A stretch of DNA of 9,795 nucleotides from Planctomycetota bacterium (GCA_020861125.1 JAJBSZ010000480.1:1-9795), one strand, 5' to 3'. Positions 1 to 6,425 are shown, counted from the first letter of the stretch. Notes: a model not told the origin generated them from the sequence alone. Translations and numbers: made by a program.

Positions 1-345
1 GTGTCCATTCTCGGCGTCGCACCGTTTACCATGGCCCTGCCGCACCTCGGCCTGGTGTGGCCCGGGGTATTCGTTTTCATCATCGGCTTCGTCCTTGCCT
101 CCGCCTTCGCCGCCATCGTGGTGTTCGCTCAGGAACTGGTGCCTGGTCGGGTCGGCCTGGTGGCGGGGTTGTTCTTCGGCCTGTCCTTCGGGATGGGCGG
201 CGTCGGGGCGGCGGTGTTGGGTCGGGTAGCGGACGTTCACGGCGTGGAGTACGTGTACCGCCTCTGCGCCTACCTGCCGCTCCTGGGCTGCACCGCCGTT
301 TTCCTGCCGAACCTGCGGGATCGCCGACCCCGCGGCGGGACCTGA
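1..345 (+). CDS. Fosmidomycin-resistance-type (Fsr) MFS exporter, C-terminal part (cut by window edge)
   Basis: This is the end of an inner-membrane major-facilitator drug exporter; the N-terminal part lies outside the window. The visible 114 residues hold about three hydrophobic segments. Between them is the stretch around residues 43-80 (AQELVPGRVGLVAGLFFGLS, then FGMGGVGAAVLG and an AD..G.E.VY motif), which I recognise as characteristic of the C-terminal half of Fsr-like proteins. Family knowledge: E. coli Fsr exports fosmidomycin, and many homologues have unknown natural substrates. The frame is open from base 1, so the GTG at 1 should not be taken as the start. The gene ends at TGA 343-345, followed by a short possible terminator, and ogt begins 158 bp downstream on the same strand. 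The family is fairly certain; the substrate is not. Confidence 0.8.
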   Translation: MSILGVAPFTMALPHLGLVWPGVFVFIIGFVLASAFAAIVVFAQELVPGRVGLVAGLFFGLSFGMGGVGAAVLGRVADVHGVEYVYRLCAYLPLLGCTAVFLPNLRDRRPRGGT

Positions 346-412
346 TGAGACGGCCAGGGATCGCCACTCCTTCGCCTGGCGCTCATGACGGCAGGCAGTC
401 CGGTGCGGCGTC

Positions 413-433
413 CCGCATGAAGAGCGGTTTTTT
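413..433 (+). terminator. Possible weak intrinsic terminator after the MFS gene
   Basis: CCGC (413-416) can pair with GCGG (424-427) around a seven-base loop, and six T follow directly (428-433). The four-base-pair stem is short, so this is only a candidate end for the MFS transcript. It sits 68 bp past the MFS stop and 70 bp before ogt. Confidence 0.3.
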
Positions 434-452
434 ACCCCTATCGGCCCCTCCA

Positions 453-475
453 CCCCTGCCCTGCTGGGCTAGGGG
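453..475 (+). other. Stem-loop in the ogt leader
   Basis: CCCCT (453-457) pairs with AGGGG (471-475) and GCCC (458-461) pairs with GGGC (466-469). The loop is TGCT and T470 is bulged, giving a nine-base-pair stem. No T-run follows. It lies just upstream of the ogt Shine-Dalgarno sequence (489-498), so it could separate ogt from upstream transcription or affect translation. The structure is seen directly; any role is inference. Confidence 0.35.
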
Positions 476-503
476 CGGTTGCTGATCCAGGAGGAAGGGC
501 ATC

Positions 504-1016
504 ATGGACGTCATCCAGGAATACGCTTCGCCCGTCGGCCGCCTCACCCTGGCCAGCGACGGCAAGGCCCTGATCGGAATTTGGCTGCAGGGCCAGAAGT
601 ATTTCGGCCACACCCTCGCCGCCGGTGCCCGGCGGCGGCATCTGCCCCTGTTCAGCCGCACCGCCGCCTGGCTGGACACCTATTTCAGCGGCGTGATGCC
701 CGGGCCGTTTCCGGTGCCGCTGGCGCCGCGGGGCAGCCCATTTCGCCAGGCGGTGTGGCGGCTCCTGTCGGCCATCCCCGCCGGCACCGTCACCACCTAC
801 GGCGCCCTCGCCAGTGACATGGCCCGCCAGCTCGGCCGCCCGTCCCTTTCGGCCCAGGCGGTGGGCGGCGCGGTGGGACACAATCCGATTTCCATCATCA
901 TCCCCTGCCACCGGGTGGTGGGCGCCGGCGGCAGCCTCACCGGCTACGCCGGCGGTCTGGCGGTGAAGCAAGCCTTGCTGGAGCTCGAGGGCGCTCCCGT
1001 CGCATCCATAGCGTAA
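504..1016 (+). CDS. ogt: Methylated-DNA--protein-cysteine S-methyltransferase (Ogt/MGMT type)
   Basis: This cytoplasmic suicide DNA-repair protein would move the alkyl group from O6-alkylguanine (and O4-alkylthymine) onto its own cysteine. It is 170 residues, the usual size for a single-domain Ogt. The N-terminal ribonuclease-H-like domain covers about residues 1-75 and the C-terminal alkyltransferase domain about 80-165. That domain holds the helix-turn-helix region (around 85-120), the Asn-hinge motif GHNP (126-129, Asn128) and the active-site motif IIIPCHRVVG with acceptor Cys135. ATG 504 is chosen because a strong AGGAGGAAGG (489-498) precedes it at good spacing. Gln118 occupies the position where E. 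coli and human enzymes carry the arginine finger (A-R-A-V-G becomes A-Q-A-V-G). I recall this variant from clostridial-type homologues, so it is probably a clade trait rather than damage. No Ada regulatory domain or co-transcribed partner is visible; the next gene is convergent. Confidence 0.93.
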   Translation: MDVIQEYASPVGRLTLASDGKALIGIWLQGQKYFGHTLAAGARRRHLPLFSRTAAWLDTYFSGVMPGPFPVPLAPRGSPFRQAVWRLLSAIPAGTVTTYGALASDMARQLGRPSLSAQAVGGAVGHNPISIIIPCHRVVGAGGSLTGYAGGLAVKQALLELEGAPVASIA

Positions 1017-1059
1017 CCCATTCCCGCTTGGGTCATTTTGCCGTAGGTGAGGATTGTGC

Positions 1060-1076
1060 CTCCGGCGGAGCCGGAG
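1060..1076. terminator. Stem-loop between convergent ogt and tctA
   Basis: The sequence CTCCGGCGGAGCCGGAG forms a perfect seven-base-pair stem with a GGA loop. It lies 43 bp after the ogt stop and 16 bp after the tctA stop on the other strand, so it is well placed to end or protect both transcripts. Neither strand has a T-run after it, so it is not a classical intrinsic terminator. Factor-assisted termination or 3'-end protection is the inference. Confidence 0.4.
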
Positions 1077-1092
1077 CGGCATGGCGGTTGGG

Positions 1093-2610
1093 TTATTTCC
1101 GGAAGAGCCGCGTGACTATGTGCTGCGGTTTGATGAAGGTGGTGAGCAGGAACAGAAGAGACAGCACGACAAAGATCAGGCTCGCCGGCCGGGTCAGGAA
1201 GATCCACAGGCCGTTGCGGCTCATCATCAGCGTTTGGAGGAGCGACTCCTCGATGATCGACCCGAGGGTAAGGCCGAGAATGATCGGCGCCAGCGGGTAC
1301 TTGTACCGCGTGAAGAGGAAGCCGACGGCGGCGAAAATCACCCCCATGCCGATGCTGTTGACGGCGTTGTTGGCGGCGTAGCAGCCGGTGATGGAAATGA
1401 TGGCGATAATCGGGATGAGCCGTGACTTGCGCAGGGCCGCCATCCGGACAAAAAACTTACAGCCGAAATAACCGTAGAGCACCATGACCACGTTGGTGAA
1501 CAGGGCCGTCCAGAACACCACATAGATAAAGGTGGGGTTTTCCCGGAAGAGGAGCGGACCCACCGGCAGACCGTGGATCAGAAACGCCCCCAGCATGATG
1601 GCGGTGAACTGGTCGCCGGGGATGCCCAGCACCAGCGTGGGTATGAGGATGCCGCCAACCACAGCGTTGTTGGCCGATTCCGGAGCGGCGATGCCGTCCA
1701 CGAAGCCGGTGCCGTATTTTTCCGGCGTCCGGGACAATTTCTTTTCGACGTTGTAGCCGACGAAGGCGGCGATATTGCCGCCGGCACCGGGCAGGAAGCC
1801 GATAAAGGTGCCAATGAGGGAACAGCGCAGCAGCAGCGGAATCCGGGGTTTGAATTCGGCCCAGGTCGGAAATTTCATCCGCTGGTAGCGCCGAGCGGCG
1901 TCCAGAAACACTTCGCTGTGCTCCTCGCGGCGGCGGAACAGATTCGTCTCTTCCAGCACCATGCTCAGGGCGAACACCCCCACCACCACCGGCACCAGCG
2001 GTACACCGGCCAGGAGCAGGTTGCTGCCGTGGGTGAAGCGGATCAAACCGTGCAGGTCGCCGCCCACGGTGGAGAGGAGGAGGCCGAAAAAACCGCTGAC
2101 CAGGGCTTTCAGCAGGTCACCTGTGAGGGTCACCACCGCCACCATGCCGAAGATGCAGACGGCGGCGAATTCCGGCGGTCCGAAGCGGATGGCAAAGCGG
2201 GCAATCTGCGGCGCGGCGAAGAAGAGGAGAAGGGCGCTGATGGTGCCGCCGATGAAGCTGGCCAGAGTGGCCCAGCCGATGGCGCGGTCGCCCTGTCCCG
2301 ATTTGAAGAGAGGATGGCCGTCAAAGGTTGTACAAACGGAACTGGGCGCGCCGGGGATGTTGATGGCAATGGCGGTGAGACAGCCGCCATACAGCGTGCC
2401 GCCGATCATCCCGACGATCATGATGAACGCCCCCTCTTTGGGGAGGGAGTAGGTAAAAGGCAGGAATATGGTGAGGCCGAGGGTACCGGTCAGGCCGGGA
2501 ATGGACGCGAAGAGGACACCGACGAAGCCGCCGACCAACAGGAGGCAGATGTTTTCCACGCTCGTGAAGAAACCGAGGGCGGCGACGATGTGGGTAAAGC
2601 TGTCTTCCAT
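1093..2610 (-). CDS. tctA: Tripartite tricarboxylate transporter, large membrane subunit TctA
   Basis: This is the large integral-membrane subunit of a TTT secondary carboxylate importer. It would take substrate from the periplasmic protein TctC and work with TctB. It has 505 residues, the normal TctA length, and many hydrophobic segments. Conserved family motifs are visible: IPGLTGTLGLTIFLPFTY (residues 37-54), INIPGAPSS....DGHPL (84-101), a second PGAGGN repeat in the middle of the protein, and GIAAPESANNA followed by GIPGD. These paired motifs fit the internal duplication of the family. ATG 2608-2610 is preceded on its strand by a GAGG at suitable spacing. It is the last gene of tctC-tctB-tctA, 57 bp after tctB, and a stem-loop follows its stop. 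The substrate (citrate, other di/tricarboxylates or an aromatic acid) cannot be read from sequence. No frameshift or missing motif is seen. Confidence 0.95.
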   Translation of the reverse strand: MEDSFTHIVAALGFFTSVENICLLLVGGFVGVLFASIPGLTGTLGLTIFLPFTYSLPKEGAFIMIVGMIGGTLYGGCLTAIAINIPGAPSSVCTTFDGHPLFKSGQGDRAIGWATLASFIGGTISALLLFFAAPQIARFAIRFGPPEFAAVCIFGMVAVVTLTGDLLKALVSGFFGLLLSTVGGDLHGLIRFTHGSNLLLAGVPLVPVVVGVFALSMVLEETNLFRRREEHSEVFLDAARRYQRMKFPTWAEFKPRIPLLLRCSLIGTFIGFLPGAGGNIAAFVGYNVEKKLSRTPEKYGTGFVDGIAAPESANNAVVGGILIPTLVLGIPGDQFTAIMLGAFLIHGLPVGPLLFRENPTFIYVVFWTALFTNVVMVLYGYFGCKFFVRMAALRKSRLIPIIAIISITGCYAANNAVNSIGMGVIFAAVGFLFTRYKYPLAPIILGLTLGSIIEESLLQTLMMSRNGLWIFLTRPASLIFVVLSLLFLLTTFIKPQHIVTRLFRK

Positions 2611-2624
2611 AAAAGCCTCACTTT

Positions 2625-2642
2625 CCCCGGTTCCGGCCGGGG
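2625..2642 (-). other. Stem-loop in the tctB-tctA spacer
   Basis: CCCCGG (2625-2630) pairs with CCGGGG (2637-2642) around a six-base loop. It lies between the tctB stop and the tctA start, about 15 bp upstream of the tctA start codon. It may adjust the relative yield of the two membrane subunits through mRNA stability or translation; that role is inference. Confidence 0.35.
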
Positions 2643-2667
2643 TTCTGCCGGAAAGCCACCAGCGCGG

Positions 2668-3126
2668 TCACAACCAGCCCCGGAACAGGGACCCGGTGGG
2701 CAGATATATGCTCATCAGTCGGAAGGCGTAGAACATGCCGACCGACAGGCACACCGGCAAAACCAGCGTATCCAGAAGTCGAGGCCGGCCTTTCTGGAAA
2801 AAGAGCGATAACGCGACCAGAAAGACGAAGCTGCAGGGAATATACCCGAGGAACGGCAAGCCGAAATAAAAGCCGACAAACAATCCGAACACCGCCAGCA
2901 CCCTGGGGTCGAAGGCAGGTTCCGTCTCGCCGCGACCCCGATAGCGCCGGTAGAAAAACCGGAGGATGATGCCGGCGGCGCAGATCATCACCGCGCCCGC
3001 CAGCGCCGCCGGGTAGGAGGCGGAGGTCATCGGCAGGCCGTCGTCATATACCGGCAGGGTTCCGGCGTCGCGATAAAACGCGATGGCCACCAGCATCATG
3101 AGAACCGGAACGATCAATTCTCCCAT
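2668..3126 (-). CDS. tctB: Tripartite tricarboxylate transporter, small membrane subunit TctB
   Basis: This is the small integral-membrane subunit of the TTT importer. TctB sequences vary greatly, so the call rests on size (152 residues), topology and position. Four hydrophobic segments can be seen, at roughly residues 3-17, 38-57, 76-108 (two close helices, FGLFVGFYFGLPFLGYIPCS then FVFLVALSLFF) and 119-140. A basic loop, RRYRGRG, lies at about 59-66, and an LGYIP-like motif typical of the second helix pair is present. ATG 3124-3126 has AGGAGA just upstream on its strand. It sits between tctC and tctA, the standard order. Its Shine-Dalgarno sequence touches a stem-loop at 3135-3153, which could hold down its translation relative to tctC. 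Confidence 0.88.
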   Translation of the reverse strand: MGELIVPVLMMLVAIAFYRDAGTLPVYDDGLPMTSASYPAALAGAVMICAAGIILRFFYRRYRGRGETEPAFDPRVLAVFGLFVGFYFGLPFLGYIPCSFVFLVALSLFFQKGRPRLLDTLVLPVCLSVGMFYAFRLMSIYLPTGSLFRGWL

Positions 3127-3134
3127 ACCGTCTC

Positions 3135-3153
3135 CTGCCGACGGCGCCGGCAG
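3135..3153 (-). other. Stem-loop in the tctC-tctB spacer, next to the tctB ribosome-binding site
   Basis: CTGCCG (3135-3140) pairs with CGGCAG (3148-3153) around a seven-base loop. Read on the minus strand, the 3' arm runs into the AGGAGA Shine-Dalgarno of tctB (complement of 3131-3136), so two bases are shared. Family knowledge: binding proteins are usually needed in large excess over their membrane partners. A structure here could protect the tctC 3' end and limit tctB translation. No T-run follows, so it is not an intrinsic terminator. Confidence 0.4.
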
Positions 3154-3180
3154 TCTCCGGGCCGCCGGGCGTCGCGCGGG

Positions 3181-4128
3181 TCAATTTTTCTGGAAAATAG
3201 GCGCCACTTCCTCGTACATGTCGTCAAGGTAGGCGATGCATTCTGTCCGGTTCATGTAGCGGGGTTCGGCTTTGACCGAATTGGCAAATTCGATCCACTC
3301 CGGATCGGTACCGGCTTTTTCGAACACCGACTCGAGGTACTGGACGATTTCCTCCGGCACGTCGGCCTGGGTGCCGAGAATGCGGAACCGGGTCACAACC
3401 ACGTCGTAACCCAGTTCCTTCATGGTGGGCACGTCGGGCATATGGGGTAGGCGTTCCTCGGACATCAGCGCCAGGGTACGGATGTCGTCACGGCCGGCCG
3501 TCTCCGGGGTATTGGCGGTAAAGACGTCGATATTACCGCCCAGGGCGGCGGCAATGCTTTCGGCTCCGCCCTTGAAGGGCACGAACCGCACCGAAAAGCC
3601 GGCGGCATCGGCGAATTTCTGCGAATTGATGTGGTCGACGCCGCGCAGGCCGTCCAGGCCCCAGCGCAGGTTGCCCGGATCCGCCTTGGCCCGTTCGATG
3701 AGGTCTTCCAGAGACATGATGTCGGAATCCATGGGAACGGCGATGACCGTGGGATACACGGACATGGCTGCCAGAGGCGTGAAATCCCGGAAGGTTTTGC
3801 CGGTGCCGCTGTCCATGAACAGGTTGATGGTCAGCACGGTGAGGTTATAGCCATCCGGGTCGGTGCCGAGGGTCTGGGACCAGCCGTTCCAGCCGGCGGC
3901 GCCGGTGACATTGGTGACCAGAAACTTGGCGTCGATGTATTTTTCCGCCACCCGGCAGAAGCCGCGCGCCGCCACATCGGTGCCGCCGCCGGCAGCAAAG
4001 GGAACATTGACAGTGATATCACGCCGGGGATAGCCGTCCGGACCCTTTTCAGCGGCCGACATCGCGGCGGGCAAGGCGACCACGGCGATGAGCGCGGCCG
4101 TCGCAATCATAGAACGAAATTTGTTCAT
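3181..4128 (-). CDS. tctC: TTT periplasmic substrate-binding protein TctC (Bug family)
   Basis: This is the periplasmic receptor that captures a carboxylate and delivers it to TctAB. With ATG 4126-4128 it is 315 residues, close to the usual length for Bug proteins. It begins with a clear signal peptide: MNKFR, then a hydrophobic core to about residue 20, then AMSA-A, with cleavage expected around residues 24-26. Typical Bug features follow: YPRRDITVNVPFAAGGGTD (33-51), in which the GGGTD loop helps hold a substrate carboxylate, GAAG (77-80), DPDGY (90-94), VPFKGGAESIAAALGGNID in the middle, and PDVPTMKELGYD near the end. The frame is open 57 codons further upstream, but GGAGAG lies at good distance before ATG 4128 and the signal peptide fits only there. 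It is first in tctC-tctB-tctA, driven from the promoter and LysR-type operator at 4226-4290. The ligand is unknown. Confidence 0.93.
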   Translation of the reverse strand: MNKFRSMIATAALIAVVALPAAMSAAEKGPDGYPRRDITVNVPFAAGGGTDVAARGFCRVAEKYIDAKFLVTNVTGAAGWNGWSQTLGTDPDGYNLTVLTINLFMDSGTGKTFRDFTPLAAMSVYPTVIAVPMDSDIMSLEDLIERAKADPGNLRWGLDGLRGVDHINSQKFADAAGFSVRFVPFKGGAESIAAALGGNIDVFTANTPETAGRDDIRTLALMSEERLPHMPDVPTMKELGYDVVVTRFRILGTQADVPEEIVQYLESVFEKAGTDPEWIEFANSVKAEPRYMNRTECIAYLDDMYEEVAPIFQKN

Positions 4129-4225
4129 GGTCTCTCTCCAATCAGGGTGAAAGGACGCTGCGGTATGGCCCGCCCCAACCACCAGGGTGGCGGCGGGATT
4201 GGCAATCGGGTGATCCGGTATTGTG

Positions 4226-4253
4226 GTTATAGCCAGCGGATGAAAGATTTCAA
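4226..4253 (-). promoter_or_regulatory. Predicted sigma70-type promoter of the tctCBA operon
   Basis: On the minus strand TTGAAA (complement of 4248-4253) and TATAAC (complement of 4226-4231) are separated by 16 bp. Each matches the sigma70 consensus at five of six positions. Transcription would begin near 4219, giving a leader of about 90 nt before tctC. The LysR-type palindrome centred at 4282 would then lie about 63 bp upstream of the start, where activating LysR proteins normally bind. The boxes are seen; promoter activity is inference. Confidence 0.55.
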
Positions 4254-4273
4254 CCTCGAAACGATAATCGTAG

Positions 4274-4290
4274 TATAAGCAATGCTTATA
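4274..4290. promoter_or_regulatory. Perfect palindrome, probable LysR-type operator (T-N11-A)
   Basis: TATAAGCAATGCTTATA is a perfect eight-base inverted repeat around one central A (4282). Its core, TAAGCAATGCTTA, is a T-N11-A LysR-type box. It is an AT-rich island in GC-rich DNA, lies between the divergent tctC and LysR-fragment genes, and is centred near -63 of the predicted tctC promoter. All of this fits the recognition site of the regulator whose remnant begins at 4298. A different palindrome-binding regulator is the main alternative. Confidence 0.6.
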
Positions 4291-4297
4291 CGCTCCC

Positions 4298-4771
4298 ATG
4301 CCGCATCAGGAAGAGGAAAGCCGCCACCTGGTGTGCGTGGGTACAGTCACGGAGGAACTGGTGCTGGTGGTGCCGCCCGATCATCCGCTGGCAGCGCGGC
4401 GAGGCGGTATGGCCACGGTGCGCCAGGTGGCGGCGGAAAAATTGATCCGCCACGGCCGGCAAAAAGCGCTGCGGGGCATCATCGACAATTTCTTCGCCGG
4501 CCTGGGCGTCCAGCCTCGGGATCACCTCGAGGTAAAAAACACCAAGGCGGTCACCGAATTCGTGGCTCGGGGCATCGGCATCGCCATCGTGCCGAAGATG
4601 TTTGCCATCTGCCAGCCCCTGGTGCGGGTCGTTCCCATGGAAAAGCGGCTGTTCTGGGAAATTGGCGTTCTCTACCGCAAGGGCCGGACCCTGACCGCGG
4701 CGGAACGCCGGCTGTGCGCCCTGATTCACGAAGAGTTCCTGGACTGTCTGCGGCCGGAGGCTTTCCGTTGA
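4298..4771 (+). pseudogene. LysR-family transcriptional regulator remnant (C-terminal effector-binding half only)
   Basis: The 157-residue open frame matches the second half of a LysR effector-binding domain. The segment EELVLVVPPDHPLAARR (about residues 19-35) begins subdomain II, then come ID.FF..LGV.P (46-57), VKNTKAVTEFVARGIGIAIV (63-82) and the final I.VLYRKGR.LT.AE (about 126-140). Intact family members have about 300 residues. Here the N-terminal winged helix-turn-helix, the linker helix and most of subdomain I are missing. An in-frame TAG (4271-4273) blocks any upstream extension and ATG 4298 has no Shine-Dalgarno. Its divergent position beside tctCBA and the operator at 4274-4290 suggest it once controlled this operon. 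I read it as a deletion remnant. An assembly join, or expression as a domain that can no longer bind DNA, is also possible. Confidence 0.75.
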
Positions 4772-4798
4772 CCAAAACACCGCGGCGGAGTAGGGTAT

Positions 4799-4814
4799 GG
4801 ACCGCCGTTGGTCC
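4799..4814 (+). other. Small stem-loop upstream of the sulfhydrylase gene
   Basis: GGACC (4799-4803) pairs with GGTCC (4810-4814) around a six-base loop, in the 115 bp between the LysR remnant and the O-acetylhomoserine sulfhydrylase. I see no T-run, no clear promoter and no SAM-type riboswitch fold in this gap. The structure is small and may be incidental. Confidence 0.2.
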
Positions 4815-4886
4815 GGGTGGTTTTGCGCTGTGCCGTGGCCGGCGGCGGAAGCCGGTCCCCGATTCACCACGAAAGGAAAAACCCCC

Positions 4887-6164
4887 ATGGCACATATCGA
4901 CACGCTGTGCGTTCAGGCCGGTTACCAGCCCGGTAACGGCGAGCCCCGCTCCGTCCCGATTATCCAAAGCACCACCTTCCGCTGGGAATCCATGGCGGAG
5001 ATGGGAGCGCTGTTCAACCTGGAAAAGCAGGGCTATTTCTACTCCCGGCTGCAAAACCCGACCTGCGACAACGTGGCGGCGAAGATCGCCCGGCTGGAAG
5101 GCGGCAGCGCCGCCATGCTCACCGGTTCCGGCCAAGCGGCCACCTTTTTTTCCATCTTCAATATCTGTTCCGCCGGCGATCACGTGGTGTGTTCGGCCGA
5201 GATTTACGGCGGTACCTACAACCTTTTCGCCCACACCCTGAAGCGCATGGGCATCGTTATGACCTTTGTGCCCGGCGGAGCCACCGACGCGGAGCTTGAC
5301 GCCGCTTTCCGGCCGGAGACCCGGGCGGTGTTCGGCGAGACCATCGCCAATCCTTCCCTCACCGTCCTGGACATCGAACGCTTCGCCGCCGCCGCCCACC
5401 GCCATGGCGTGCCGCTCATCGTCGACAACACCTTTCCCACCCCGGTGCATTGCCGGCCTTTCGAATGGGGCGCCGACATCGTCGTCCATTCCACTACCAA
5501 GTACATGGACGGCCACGGCTCCGGCCTCGGTGGCGCGGTGGTTGACAGCGGAAATTTCGACTGGTGCGCCCATTCTGCCAAATATCCCGGCCTGACCCAG
5601 CCGGACGAGACCTACCACGGCATCGTCTATACCGAACGCTTCGGCCTGGGCGGCGCCTATATCACCAAAGCCGTCGTCCAACTCATGCGCGATCTCGGCT
5701 GCGTCCAGGCGCCGGTAAACGCCTTCCTCCTCAATGTCGGCCTCGAGTCCCTGCACCTGCGCATGCGGCGGCATGCCGACAACGCCGACCGGGTGGCAGC
5801 GTTTCTCGCCGGCCACGACCGGGTGGCAACCGTGCGCCATACCGGCCTGGCGGGGGATCCGTCCCGGGAACTGGCGGCGAAATACCTGCCGGACGGCGGC
5901 TGCGGCGTTATCACCTTTCGGGTTACGGGCGGACGCGAGGCGGCGGAAAGGATGATGCAGCGCCTGCGCCGGATTATCATCGCCACCCATGTGGCAGATG
6001 CCCGCTCCTGCATTCTCCATCCGGCAAGTTCCACCCACCGCCAGATGAACGAGGCGGAGCTGGCCGCCGCCGGTATCCAACCGGATTTCGTCCGTCTGTC
6101 GCTGGGCATCGAGGACGCCGGAGATCTGATCGCCGACCTGGACCAGGCTCTCGCCGGCGCCTAA
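4887..6164 (+). CDS. metY: O-acetylhomoserine sulfhydrylase (Cys/Met-metabolism PLP enzyme)
   Basis: This cytoplasmic fold-type I PLP enzyme would join O-acetylhomoserine and sulfide to homocysteine, the direct sulfhydrylation route to methionine. It has 425 residues, the length typical of MetY, compared with about 390 for cystathionine gamma-synthases. Visible PLP-site elements are Tyr52-x-Arg54 (phosphate contact from the neighbouring subunit), NPT (57-59), SGQAA (81-85), Tyr107 in EIYGGTYN (ring stacking), Asp180 in VDNTF (pyridine nitrogen) and Lys205 in HSTTKYMDGHG (Schiff base). The segment KYPGLTQPDETYHGIVYTE is typical of the sulfhydrylase branch. The frame is open upstream to ATG 4797, but ATG 4887 is chosen because GAAAGGAAAA precedes it and the family N-terminus (HIDTLCVQAGY) starts there. 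It seems monocistronic and ends at a strong stem-loop shared with convergent pcnB. Methionine gamma-lyase is a less likely alternative. Confidence 0.88.
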   Translation: MAHIDTLCVQAGYQPGNGEPRSVPIIQSTTFRWESMAEMGALFNLEKQGYFYSRLQNPTCDNVAAKIARLEGGSAAMLTGSGQAATFFSIFNICSAGDHVVCSAEIYGGTYNLFAHTLKRMGIVMTFVPGGATDAELDAAFRPETRAVFGETIANPSLTVLDIERFAAAAHRHGVPLIVDNTFPTPVHCRPFEWGADIVVHSTTKYMDGHGSGLGGAVVDSGNFDWCAHSAKYPGLTQPDETYHGIVYTERFGLGGAYITKAVVQLMRDLGCVQAPVNAFLLNVGLESLHLRMRRHADNADRVAAFLAGHDRVATVRHTGLAGDPSRELAAKYLPDGGCGVITFRVTGGREAAERMMQRLRRIIIATHVADARSCILHPASSTHRQMNEAELAAAGIQPDFVRLSLGIEDAGDLIADLDQALAGA

Positions 6165-6192
6165 CCCCGCCCTCCATTTCGCGACACCACAA

Positions 6193-6224
6193 CGAACCGC
6201 CCGACGCCAAGGCCGGGCGGTTCG
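6193..6224. terminator. Strong stem-loop between convergent metY and pcnB (probable bidirectional transcription end)
   Basis: Eleven bases at 6193-6203 (CGAACCGCCCG) pair perfectly with 6214-6224 (CGGGCGGTTCG) around a ten-base loop. It lies 28 bp after the metY stop. On the other strand it comes about 27 bp after the second, downstream pcnB-frame stop at 6252-6254. Only TTGTGGTG follows on the minus strand and no T-run on the plus strand, so termination would be imperfect or factor-assisted. A second small stem, ATCGG/CCGAT (6228-6242), lies next to it. Confidence 0.65.
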
Positions 6225-6251
6225 CACATCGGAAAAGCCGATACCGGGTTT

Positions 6252-6425
6252 TTAGATCTCGTCCAGCCAGTGCATGGGGATGTCCGCCTCGTCGGCGCGA
6301 TCCGGCGCCAACGGCGCTTCCTTGGCCGGTTCCTCCTCCGGTTCTCCGGCGCGGGCGGCCTTCTTGCCGGCCTTCCGGCCACCCTCGGACCGAGGTTTCC
6401 GGCTTCGGGATTTCTTGCCCGTGCT
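6252..6425 (-). other. In-frame, coding-like extension of pcnB beyond its stop codon
   Basis: After the pcnB TAA (6426-6428) the same frame continues open for 57 codons to a second TAA (6252-6254). The conceptual peptide begins STGKKSRSRKPRSEGGRKAG, stays rich in Lys/Arg, turns Glu/Asp-rich, and ends MHWLDEI. The style matches the basic and acidic low-complexity tail just before the first stop. By my count 47 of 57 codons end in G or C, as expected of coding DNA in this GC-rich window. There is no start codon or ribosome-binding site to make it a separate gene. The shared terminator-like stem-loop comes right after the second stop. The simplest reading is that the ancestral pcnB ended at 6252. 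Confidence 0.65.

Noticed and set aside
944..1082. Minus-strand peptide containing GGTILTYGK, resembling the alkyltransferase motif AGTVTTYG
   Set aside because: It overlaps the end of ogt in antisense, lacks any other alkyltransferase motif and is broken by no conserved context; a chance resemblance.
1573..2811. A 412-codon plus-strand open frame opposite tctA and tctB
   Set aside because: It is antisense to two well-supported membrane protein genes. Its Glu/Gly/His-rich translation is the typical shadow of hydrophobic coding sequence.
4129..4299. Upstream extension of tctC to an ATG at 4299
   Set aside because: It would bury the signal peptide 57 residues inside the protein and run through the promoter and operator. 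ATG 4128 has a Shine-Dalgarno and gives a proper signal peptide.
4772..4886. SAM- or SAH-type riboswitch upstream of metY
   Set aside because: Only 115 bp are available. I could find one five-base-pair stem and none of the conserved motifs of known methionine-related riboswitches.
4551..6227. A 558-codon minus-strand open frame opposite metY
   Set aside because: It covers metY and part of the LysR remnant in antisense and has no family motifs. The metY protein has full catalytic signatures on the other strand.
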